This document shows positions 49,040 to 59,460 of a DNA stretch of 64,000 bases, in pieces; position 1 is the first letter of the stretch, and each line of letters opens with the position of its first letter. The position numbers were made by a program, and so were the translations under genes. The DNA is taken from assembly GCA_935421135.1 (NCBI GenBank), contig OW285193.1:5574496-5638495 (forward strand). Direction: 5' to 3'. The stretch is from Bugulina stolonifera. Taxonomy: Eukaryota > Bryozoa > Gymnolaemata > Cheilostomatida > Bugulidae. The notes under the pieces were generated by a model, which saw nothing but the letters and a program-made list of their open reading frames with translations, did no database searches and was not told where the DNA came from.

Positions 49040-49860
49040 TGATGAGGTAAGAGAGGAGACCCCCTGAAACACGATGTTTGCAGATAGCATTGTTATTTGC
49101 AAATGGAGTAAAGAGCAAGCTGACATCAGTCTAGAGAGTTGGAGGTTTGCACTGGGGAGGAGGAGAATGAGAGTAAGCAGAGCCAGAGCATTGTTTGAAT
49201 GGAGATTCAGGTGGAGGCTCGATAAGAATGCAGGGGAGTGAGTTGAGAAAAGTGAAATAGTTCAAATACCTTGCATCTACAGTACAGGAGAATGGAGATT
49301 GTGGAGGAAAAGTAAAGAAGAGAATACAAGCTGGATGGTGTGGATGGAAGAAAGTATCAGGCATATTATGCAATAAGAAGCTCCCAGCCAAGCTAACGGA
49401 AAGAATATACAACACAGCAGTCTGACCAGCAGTACTGTATGGTATGGAGATTGTGGCTTTGATCAAGAGGCAGGAGGTTGAGTTAGAGACGGCGGAATTA
49501 GTTATGCTTAAGTTCGCATTGGGGGTGACAAGACTTGATAGGATAAGGAATGAGTACATTAGGGGTACAGCAAAGGTAGTACGACTGGGAAGCAAAGGCA
49601 GAGAGAGTGAATTGAGATGGTATAGACTTGTGCTATGGAGGGATGGAAATTATTTAAGGAGGAGGGTGATGGACATGGAGCTACCGGGACTAAGAAGAAG
49701 GGGAAGACCTAAGAGAGAATTTTTTGATGTGGTAAGAAAAAATATGGAAACAGTGGGTGTGACCGAGAAGGATGCTAACAACAGAACGAAGTGGCAGAAA
49801 ATCATCCGTAGTGACCACCCTTAACAAAAAAAGTCGAAAGAGGAAGAATAAGAAAATACA
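49040..49860 (+). pseudogene. LINE reverse-transcriptase 3' fragment (long copy)
   Basis: Same start as the 43431 fragment, but it continues to the natural end of the LINE protein. An open frame 49444-49824 ends in a Lys/Arg-rich tail with LPGLRRRGRPKREFFDV and IIRSDHP, a C-terminus common in non-LTR reverse transcriptases. The FADS change and frameshifts upstream show it is inactive. Confidence 0.85.
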
Positions 49861-50277
49861 TGTACATGTAGGTCTAGTAGTTGTAACACAGTCCTCGATT
49901 CTCCTCCTATGTACAGCATTATCCACCTCATTGTCAAACAAATCCTTTGGTATGAAAATGTATTTGTTAGCCCATCATATTTAACCAAATCAACCCAATA
50001 TACTGTAGCTTAGTTGAGTCCGCCATTACTAATCTCGATCATCAACATACAGTTTACTTTGGTTGTAAACTCAATTCTTTTACATTACATCACGTAAGCT
50101 TGCAAATGATTGGTTCAACACTTATGTGACATATTAGGTGTGAAATGGCTTTAACAGATTGGTTAAAGCTTGCTAGGGAGCAAGCCTCTTTAGAGGCCTG
50201 AGCAACATGTACTATGATGTATCTTCAGCATCACATGGTTTACTACCTGCTCGACCTATCCATCTATTGGTTGTTTC

Positions 50278-50353
50278 TTATCAGCTGATTAACTTTATAG
50301 CCTCTGCTCTCGATCATTATTATAGTCCTACCATCATTCACTGCAAGTACACT
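50278..50353 (+). promoter_or_regulatory. SDR-5 promoter motif and noncoding first exon
   Basis: TTATCAGCTGATTAA at 50278-50292, ctttatagcctctgc, donor act|gtaagt (exon end 50353); acceptor tatcttacag at 50571-50580. Confidence 0.65.
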
Positions 50354-50612
50354 GTAAGTATTAGCTGTTCATTTTACAATGTAACGTCATCTACATGTAG
50401 TTATTTTATATCTATCACTATGTTCTCTTATAATATGCATGTAAATATTATTGTAATTGCATAAAGAATAATATAATACATTTACATGTAAGTGGTACAT
50501 AGTACATGTACAACAAATTGTGTGATACTGCAGTAGCGCGCTGTGGTCATAGGGTAGTCATGCTATAGCTTATCTTACAGGTTCACTATTATCCAAACTT
50601 CATAAAGTAAAG

Positions 50613-53600
50613 ATGTCTGCGGCTTCTTTGGCTGGAAAAGTTGTGGTAATAACAGGTAAAGATTTTATGACAAATCTAAATTTTTTAGACCACTCACCAA
50701 TTAGCTACCAAAAAAAGAATAAATAGTCATTGGTAGGCAAGATATTCACTAGCCTATTATACTTGACACATGATGTGGTAATGTTTCCACCTGAGTACAA
50801 GTGGGCTGGTCACTCTGGCACACAATGGTTGGTAAATATTCATTTTGTCAAGTTGCCGAGGTGACCATAACAGTTGTAGTTTCAGTCAAATGCTAGGCAG
50901 AATCCTGGAGGTCGAGGATTCAGCATCAAATTGCTCCCAAGGATAGATCAACAACATCTGTGGTAAATGTGGAATCCTAGTGTGTATATTCATAACTTGC
51001 AGGTGCGAGCTCGGGGATTGGGAGATCTACTGCTATACACTTTGCATCTCTTGGTTCTAAACTAGTTCTGTGTGGGAGAAATGAAGTGGGTCTTCAGGTA
51101 TGCTTATCAACTAAACACCTACTTTGTATTAGTTCATTACTTCCTATACATGTACATCTGATTAGTGTGTTGGATGAGATAATTCTATCCTAATTTTAGG
51201 AGACAGTAAGTAAATGTGACGGAGCTGGTGATGTCATCAGTTTAGTTGGAGATGTGACTGTAGAAACTGATGTTGTGAAGATTATAGAGAGAACAATAGA
51301 ACATTACAAACAGTTGGATGTGTTGGTAAGGTAGTTAGTTAAAGGGTATGCTACATGGACGCACAACTTCTGCGAATATCGCCAGTTTAAAAAACGGAAA
51401 ACGTTGTTAGGCGCTACACAGAAGTTGTGTTTTTATTGCAAACAAAAGAAGTTGTCTACTCATTAATTCAACTAAAGGCAAGAGTAGATAAATCTAAAAA
51501 ATTAATGTAGCCTGTGAACCTACTAAATGATAATTGGGGGTATGATACATTTACATTCAATCTCTTTAGAATTAGCCCCTCCTTATTGTCGCTTAAATTA
51601 AAACCTCCACTATTTTAGCAATATATCGAAACACGCAGGATGAAATATTTCTGCTCGGTGCAAACTAAGTTTAACTAAATGTTTCCTATACGTAACGAGC
51701 ACCTGAGAGGCTTGACTTGAATTAATTTATGGTTTAGGATGCACACGATAGCTTGACTGTTGATTTAATTTATTTACCTCGTGTTTATAATAAGGATTGA
51801 ACTCCCACAGTGCTGGTCTTTTGTTGGATTAATTTAAACAACATAGCTATACAGCTTTCGTCCATTTTGCGGTCAGTGGAATATAGCACAAGTTTAAATT
51901 AAACTATTAAAATAATTTCAATTTATTCAATGGTTTTATTTTATTATCCTCAAAGCTAAACTCAACTGCTAGCACCTTGTCAAAGCATCTTAAATTAGCT
52001 GTAGCCAATCAGCACTCGAGTCGCATTTTGTAACGTCAAAAATTTATAACATGCAATAAACATGCGATTTCGCAAAAGTTTAACATCAGTAATCGCAAAA
52101 CGCAAAATTTATGCGATTCGCATGAATTTTGCGTCCGTGTAGCATGCCCTTTAGGCTCACATGTGCGTTTATCTAAATTAACCAAAACTATTACAACTGT
52201 TTAATCGTATTACATGGAAAGGTAAATATTCTACTGTTCACCATGCGTGTAGGCATATGTTTAGGGCTAAACAAGGGAAGCCAATTAGAGGTTACCATGT
52301 AGAGATATGGAGTCCGTCACTAAATCGAAGCATAGCATATGATTCTGATCATGACCACAATTCAATGCCGATCAATCTTGGTTCCTCCTGCATTGCCATA
52401 TAGCCAGGGCTGTAACAACCAGGCTGGCATTTGCCTCCCCAGAAATTTCTCCAAATTCAAATATTAATGGTCCCAACTGCTCTAATATTGAACTTTGTGT
52501 GCATTGATCACAATATAGTTGCCAGTCATATAATGTGAAATACATTGTAAGCAGTCTGAGGTCCTGCATATTTTTTTTAATTTCACTTGGGAACATTTGC
52601 AGCTGTTCTTAGTATCAGCCTGGGCAGCTCAGATAATTTGGCTGAAGTTTTTTGCTCCCTCAGTCAAAAATAGTTGTTACAGCCTAGCAACACAGTAATT
52701 ATTTTGTATTTGTGATAACGATGTTGCTGTGGAATGAACTTTTATGTTTTATGTAGGTAAATAACGCTGGCATATTCAGCAAGGGCTCGATCGAAGAAAC
52801 GACAATGAAGCAGTTTGATGACATCATGAATACTAATCTAAGAAGTGCTTATCATCTGACTATGCTGGCTGTACCTCATCTTATTGCTACTAAGGGAACC
52901 ATTGTCAATGTATCAAGTCTGTTTGGAATTAGACCGGTTAGTTATCAAATTTCTTTGAAACTATTACAGACAAAAATGATTTCTAAACCAAATGAGGGTT
53001 ATTTTGTGTGACTTCCAATCACTTTAGACCAGCCATCCTGATTGGACACTGTGTCACTGTACTTCTAACATGTAGACTATTGACCTATTAGTTTGGTTTG
53101 ACCTTAGATAGACCTACTTTGAGTTCTAATGGTGTGTTTCAGACATATTCTGCTCTAGCATATGCCATGTCTAAAACAGCTCTGGATCAGTTCACCAAAT
53201 GTGTAGCCTTAGATCTGGCGTCGAAGCAAGTCAGAGTGAACAGCGTGAAGTAAGTGCCCCATACTTTAATAGTAAGGAACATACTAATACGTCATAGCAA
53301 AGTGGCTATAGTTTACAAAGTAGTAAACTATCAATCCATGCAGCATGGTATACCTTTGTGCAGTGTTCGAAGTGTGGTTATACGGGAGTATAAGGTGTGT
53401 ACCCACCTCAATTTTAGTGGTTTTATGGCCAGTACGCGTGTACCCTCATTTTAATAGCTCGTTCTCCCATACAGCCACTGTGGACCTGATAGCCTAGTGG
53501 TAGAGTGCTTGACTCATTCATAGGGTCTTGAGTTCGAATCTCACCAGATCCTAATTTTTTTCATTTTAGTAATTTACTAATTTCTTAGATATACAATAAT

Positions 53601-55875
53601 AATCTGCAAGATTGCATACACTGTGAACCCACCTCATCTGTTCCCTTTCGAACTCTGCCTTTGGGTAGTCTTTAAGCTCACAACTACTTGATTGATCGGC
53701 TAGTATTTTGTATTTGGCAAAGTGTCAACGTGGCAGCATAAATTCAGCAGAGTTATGTGATCATGATCTAAGAATACATTACACATCAGTGTCACATATG
53801 AATGCTGTGTTACTACCAACACAACTTTTACTGTCAACCAGATATTGAACATGCTTCGTAAAGTCAGTGAAGATCTATACAGAGTATATTAAACCAAACA
53901 CAACCAAATAAATTCCCTGGGATTGTGTTAAATTCAAATCAGTTTGTAATTTATAATAAGTTGAACATTAATTCTATATTTCTCCTGATCTTACTCGTAT
54001 ATTGCATTTACTCTTTTAGCCCTGGAGCAGTCCTAACTAGAATGGTTTATGGAAGCTTTACAGAAGAGGTGAGCTTGTATATTGATGTGCAAACGAAGAG
54101 CTGAATTCCAAAATGAGACATATCCATTTCTTCAAATTTCAGATATTTGAGAAACAATTTTCACAGCAAAGCTTTGTACAGCAGACCACAAAACTTTCCG
54201 CATTTCAACATGTTAGACTTAGGCCCAATCATTGGGATGTTTTATAAAAATCATATGAGCAATGTGGCCTCGCTACAGTCCTTTGAATTTCACATCTCGT
54301 TCCAAAGTGAGACATATCCCCGGATATGTCTCACTTTGACACTGATTCATATATACAACTGAATCATATAGTTGAATGTTATTATTGTCATATAACAGCT
54401 TGTACTAAATTAGTCAATAATTCAAAGTAAACAATGAAGCCCTTGTCACAATCTCTGACAGCGATCTAAACATTATTATGTGCATGCATATTTCCCCAAA
54501 AATTAAGAAATGAATCAAATTGGCTATATTATGTTATTCTGACATTGTCACTTTTCCACTATGAAAAGCTTTTTTCTAATGGTTTGTTGGTGAGCCTCTT
54601 TGTTTGGTCTTTTTTGCTGCTACTATTAGGAGAGGTTTGTTGAACATTTTCTTTCAAGGAATCAAAACCAGCAGGGTTGTACATTGAAGCCCTTAATGAG
54701 TTCTGCATGGAATACTAGGTTGATACTGATTGGCTGATTAGCTGAAGAGCACACATTGTCATTGGACAAAAGGATTTGTCTCATTTTGGAATTCAACAAT
54801 CATGGATATATCTCATTTTGGAACCGTATACTGGTATTTCCAATGTGATTACTGTGGATATGCAGCATTTTGAAAGAAATATTTTGGTCCATATGAAACT
54901 CTGCACTGTGATGAACACCGTGGAATGTCAACCCCAATTTTTTTTAAAATGGTCTATGTCTCATTTTGGAATTCAACTCTCCTATATTAACAATCTTTTT
55001 TGTAGAATTTGCGTGATTAATACCTAATGCATCGCTTTAGCAGTAAGAGAATCTCTCAAGAGTTGAGAAATCTAAGTGATGAAAAATGAGTCATCGTTTT
55101 ACAAGCTTGGGTTAAATGAACCTACTTCACAAATATCATCCTGTGTATCTGTCAATGTTAGATCACAATATTATACATTGAAGATTTTTTGCTTGCCAGC
55201 TAAATAAGTATTTCTATATCCATAGGTATATTTTCGATAATAAATAGTTGCAAGGATTCAACTTTTAATGATTTATCAGCTAAATTTTATTGAAATAATT
55301 TCTGAAATCTAATCTCTTACTCTCTTGAGTGGTAGCCGGCAGGATAAAAAATTGAAACCTTATTAGCTTTTCTCTCTTTGAGCTATTTACAGCAAGAACT
55401 AAATTGTAGTTTTGCATGAAGTTGGTAAATGTTTGGGAACCATCTTTTGCATTTTGCAATTTTCCGACTGCGTTGTACACCCTTGTGTTTGAAGATGTTG
55501 CTTTGGGTAAACATCTTTGCGTTATAAAGCAGTTTAGTAGAAGCATTTTCGGTGTTAGTTTTATATTTCGATACGAGCTCTATTTTCATTATTATTGGAA
55601 ATAAAAACTGCTGTGTGCTTTGCTTGGTGTAGACCCACTTAAGTAGGGACCATAGAGTTTTATGCTTTAGGCTACTATGCTGTAGCAATACAGTCAACAA
55701 CTACTTTCTATTTTAGATGGTGGATCACCTGGGGTCTATCTACCCGCCAGGGAGGCTTGGCGAACCTGAAGAAGTAGCCAAGGCTATTGCTTTCCTAGCA
55801 AGTAGTGATTCAAGCTTCACCACTGGAACGCAGTTACCAATAGATGGTGGCTTCAACTTGGCTTGTCCCCGGTAA
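50613..55875 (+). CDS. SDR-5: classical SDR, group B body with group A C-terminus
   Basis: Exons 50613-50655, 51003-51097, 51200-51325, 52757-52936, 53143-53249, 54020-54068 and 55717-55875; 759 nt, 252 residues, no stop. TGASSGIG, NNAG (90-93), Asn115, Ser142 and YAMSK (Tyr155, Lys159) are intact. Exon 4 (NNAGIFSKGSIEE) and the 49-nt exon 6 are group B. Exon 7 starts like group B, then turns group A (PIDGGFNLACPR, with matching silent sites) and returns to B just before the stop and in the 3' UTR. Exons 2 and 3 resemble SDR-1. Intron 3 holds two DNA elements and intron 5 a hAT-like MITE. AATAAA at 56069-56074. Confidence 0.93.
51340..52153. mobile_element. MITE-like element in SDR-5 intron 3
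   Basis: Ends TTAAAGGGTATGCTACATGG and its near complement (catgccctttag). Relative of 36384-38299 without the nested insertion. No gene inside. Confidence 0.8.
52405..52686. mobile_element. Short element with AGGGCTGTAACAAC ends
   Basis: Inverted ends agggctgtaacaac / gttgttacagccta, the same as the 19238-20335 element. 282 bp, in intron 3 of SDR-5, next to the 51340 element. Confidence 0.7.
53361..53657 (+). mobile_element. hAT-like MITE carrying tRNA-like sequence (copy 2)
   Basis: Begins CAGTGTTCGAAGTG; flanked by cctttgtg / cctttggg (7 of 8 match). Inside, on the plus strand, tagcctagtggtagagtgc and a B box gagttcgaatctc. It lies in SDR-5 intron 5. Confidence 0.8.
54069..55716. other. 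SDR-5 intron 6
   Basis: Holds several near repeats of the word tgtctcattttggaattca (about 54775, 54805, 54955) and a complementary pair near 54305-54345 (agtgagacatatcc / ggatatgtctcact). Otherwise nothing recognised. Confidence 0.6.
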
Positions 55876-56155
55876 TAGGAGCCACGGACTAAGACACCAC
55901 GTTATGTTCATTGACTAGATATTCTACTAGTAGAATTTTTCACGTCACTAGGTACTATATTTTGCAATTATTATTCTTGTGTTATGATTAGTGCCGAAAA
56001 CATCAAATCCTATAAGTACAAACCGCATAAGAAGTGCACAGTTTCAAATTTTAAAATTTAAATTTTCCAATAAAAATTATATTACACTGTAACTACAATT
56101 TCGGGAAGTCATTGAAAAAAGGACGCTTACCTACATGTAATTCAGACTAGATACA

Positions 56156-57588
56156 GTCAGGGCCGTAACTTTAGAGGCGGCAGAGCGGCATGGCCGCCCC
56201 TAAATTTCAAAATAAAGTGGCCCAAAAATGGTGTTTTTGAATTCAGGGGTATCAATTCTACGGCGGCCATAGAGTTATCTTCTCCTATGGCCGCGGTAAA
56301 GTTTTCCTTACTACGTATTTCTAAAGATGTAGTGTAGAATATAGTTTATGCGACAAGCTACTTTTCTACAAACCAATCAAATTATCAGATTACTAGAAAT
56401 AGCCAATCATTATTTACAATCAGGGTGATTAGCCCAAGGTTTGTAGCTACTTATAATTGCAGTTGCATAATATGTAGACTATATTGAATATAAAGCCAAA
56501 CCGGCTCCATGAATTACTTTGATCTCAAGCTACATAACTTGAAATTTTCCGTACAGACCAAATAACTTGTTGCTACTTATTAAGTTATAACTGCTTCTTT
56601 ACAACCTCCGTCCACCAATAAAAAGATGAACATTGTATAGGCTTCCAAGTAGATTGTTAGCATGTATGTGAGCAAAACTTATTGCTGGATTTGGTGGCTA
56701 CATGAGTGGGGTTTTGATATTATTAAAAATAGATATTAATAAAATATAATAATAATAAATTAATATTTATATTAATTAATATTTATATAATTATTATATA
56801 AATATATATTTATTATTATTATATTTTATTAATATCTATTTTTAATAATATCAAAACCCCACTTATGTAGCCACCAATAATTATTATTATAATAATAAAT
56901 TATAATAATAATATATATAATATTGTATTATATAATTAATTGATTCTATTCTTATTCTTGTCAGTGTAGGAAAAAATATTTTTTCTGGAGAATGAAAACG
57001 CAAAATCTTTTGGTGCTAGTGTTAGCAGACTTGTCCGTTTATTTTTTTTTTGTTTCTGTATTTTTATTTTGTATCATGATAGTATCCTGGTCAGTAGTTT
57101 AAGTAGACTAGTCAGTACTAGTAATGTCACATCTAGTGTGCTTAAGGTGGCCCAGTTGAGATAATATAGGTCTAATTTCTAGTGAAGCTTTAGTAGTGAA
57201 GAATAATTGCTTAGAGAACCAATTTAGCCTATATTTTTCCGGCGCTCAAACTTATTTTATATATGTTTATGAAAAGCTCAGTTTAATGTATCACAGCGTG
57301 AAAAATTTCAACTGTCTTGTGCTACTTTGATTTACTTGACTATACATATCTAATATCCAACTATTTTGAGCAGTAATTTTACACCTTAAACGTCCCGAAA
57401 TTGCATATCTAGGTAGTAATTTTCTAATTTTTTTCCGGGGGAGACCCCCGGACCCCCCTTGCGGGAGGGTGCTGCGCCCCTCCCGCACCCACCCCACTCT
57501 CGCGCTCCGCGCTCGGGCAGGCCGATGGCCTGCATAAACACCCGACTTCTAGCCACCCCAAAAATTTTTCAAAAGTTACGCCCCTGAC
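56156..57588. mobile_element. 1.4 kb element with GTCAGGGSCGTAACTTT ends
   Basis: The left end gtcagggccgtaacttt and the right end, read on the complement, gtcaggggcgtaacttt (16 of 17). The left side continues into a GC-rich word set (ggcggcagagcggcatgg), and the right end holds a C/G-rich hairpin tract at 57430-57540, unusual for this AT-rich window. A decayed relative starts near 21973. No transposase frame seen. Confidence 0.65.
56691..56877. mobile_element. AT-rich palindromic MITE
   Basis: Arms of about 85 bp starting ttggtggctacatgagtgg form an almost perfect hairpin; one visible mismatch (g/a at the 15th base). Nested inside the 56156-57588 element. Confidence 0.9.
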
Positions 57589-58032
57589 ACTTAATAAATA
57601 AGAAACTGCAATCTTTGTCATATTTTTATATACATGTAGCCGTTGTATTCTACCCCAGTCATATTTTACTTCCTCAGCAATCACACCTTCTATTTTGCCT
57701 CAGCACACAACATTTGATATATACATGTCTCACGTGCATGCATAAACAGACATCATGGCTATGATCATTAAAAGCAGTTTGCCAGAAGGTTGTACATTCC
57801 CTTCAACAAATTTAACATTCCTGGCAAAGCTCACACATTATATTGGTTGACTTAATATTGTCAGTTACTAACTCGGTTATTCACTAATACCTACTAACAA
57901 TCCTTGAATGTGGTAAGATACTACTTGTATACAGCAGGCTGTAGTTACCAAATGAGCATCCACGATTTCAAAATACCTGAAAAGAAACAATGCCCGACAG
58001 TGTCAGTAATCCAAAACTATTCCCTCCATCTT

Positions 58033-58232
58033 NNNNNNNNNNNNNNNNNNNNNNNNNNNNNNNNNNNNNNNNNNNNNNNNNNNNNNNNNNNNNNNNNNNN
58101 NNNNNNNNNNNNNNNNNNNNNNNNNNNNNNNNNNNNNNNNNNNNNNNNNNNNNNNNNNNNNNNNNNNNNNNNNNNNNNNNNNNNNNNNNNNNNNNNNNNN
58201 NNNNNNNNNNNNNNNNNNNNNNNNNNNNNNNN
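58033..58232. other. Assembly gap (200 N)
   Basis: Exactly 200 Ns, so probably a placeholder and not a measured length. It could hide exon 1 or other parts of the sixth SDR copy. Confidence 0.99.
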
Positions 58233-58850
58233 GGTTTAAATTTTTCTTTCGATTCTTTGTTATAAACACTCAATTAGCTTAACATCGAAAATAATACTGA
58301 ATGAATAGGAGAACGTCATCATAAGTGTGTAGTGTTGTACTTTGTCAGAGCTTATCTATTGCTACCATCTATTGTTACTGTACTATATCTGGTATATTAT
58401 ACAAATGTTTCTAAAGTGGAGTTGGCTACCCTCTGCTAGATAAGAATGGTGTATGGAGTTCTCTCCTCTTACCCATGTAGGCTACACCTTACCTCATAGC
58501 TACGCACCCCTATGTGATGCTGCCTATCTAGTAAACTGAACCCACTTGCTGCATGTACATATACCACTTAGTGGTTTTGCGGATGATTGTGTTGGAAAAT
58601 GAAACGAGCAAGCGTTACCTTTCTTATTATGGCTGCTAATAGTTTACACAAGACATAATGTTGAATTGGATGGAAATTGCACGTTTGAAGAAATAATTGA
58701 TATTGGATATAATTATTGTGCCACTGCCTACTTAGAGCCTTATTTTAAAAATCTACAGATTGCATAAAAGCAGTTGCAAAACATGTACATGTACATAAAT
58801 ATCTGTGTTTTTGAACTTGCATGATGGCTTTGTATATACATGACCTCCAG

Positions 58851-58945
58851 GTGCGAGCTCAGGGATACGAAGAGCTGCAACTATTCACTTTGCATCTCTT
58901 GGTTCTAAACTAGTTCTGTGTGGGAGAAAGGAAGCAGGTCTCCAG
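58851..58945 (+). pseudogene. Orphan SDR exon 2 (SDR-6 fragment)
   Basis: A 95-nt exon with correct acceptor (ctccag) and donor (gtatgc), nearly identical to exon 2 of the other copies. It reads GASSGIRRAATIHFASLG, so the last glycine of the TGxxxGxG cofactor loop is Arg (ggg to cga). The first 20 bases of the following intron match introns of copies 2-5, then similarity stops. No exon 3-7 follows, and the minus-strand gene starts its last exon at 59572. No exon 1 in 58233-58850; one may lie in the gap. Best read as a truncated duplicate. Confidence 0.85.
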
Positions 58946-59460
58946 GTATGCTTATCAACTAAACAGCCTTTCGTGTAATTATGTTTATGTAGTGTAATAA
59001 TAGCACAATGTAAAATATTTCTCATTTGAGCAGTTCTACAAAAAGTTCCCTGACTGGAGTACGCTACCTAATCATCTGGTCACAACCCAGCCACGCTCAA
59101 ATCTACATCAGCTTGCTTGCAACAAAAGTACTTCCATACACTATTTCCTATAAGTGGATAGTTGGTTTAATGCACTAACCTGTTTCGGTGAAAATAATGT
59201 ATTACAGCTACATGCGTATGAAAGCAAAGACTCAAGGTGCTGTAACACATTTATTATTATTGCAAATGACTGTCGGCTGTTCAGAAATATTAAACTGTCA
59301 TCCTCTCTGCTAAGTACAGAAAATCATTCGTATCATATTTGCTGAACCAACAGAAAATCGATTTATATTCATGTCACCAGAGTTGAGAAAATGTCACTGT
59401 TGTTGTCGTGTTGTCAATCTCAGATAGCCGTCGGGTCTATGAGTTTTAGAATTCATAGAT

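Noticed and set aside
57904..58273. Frames spanning the N run
   Set aside because: Artefacts of unknown bases read as open.
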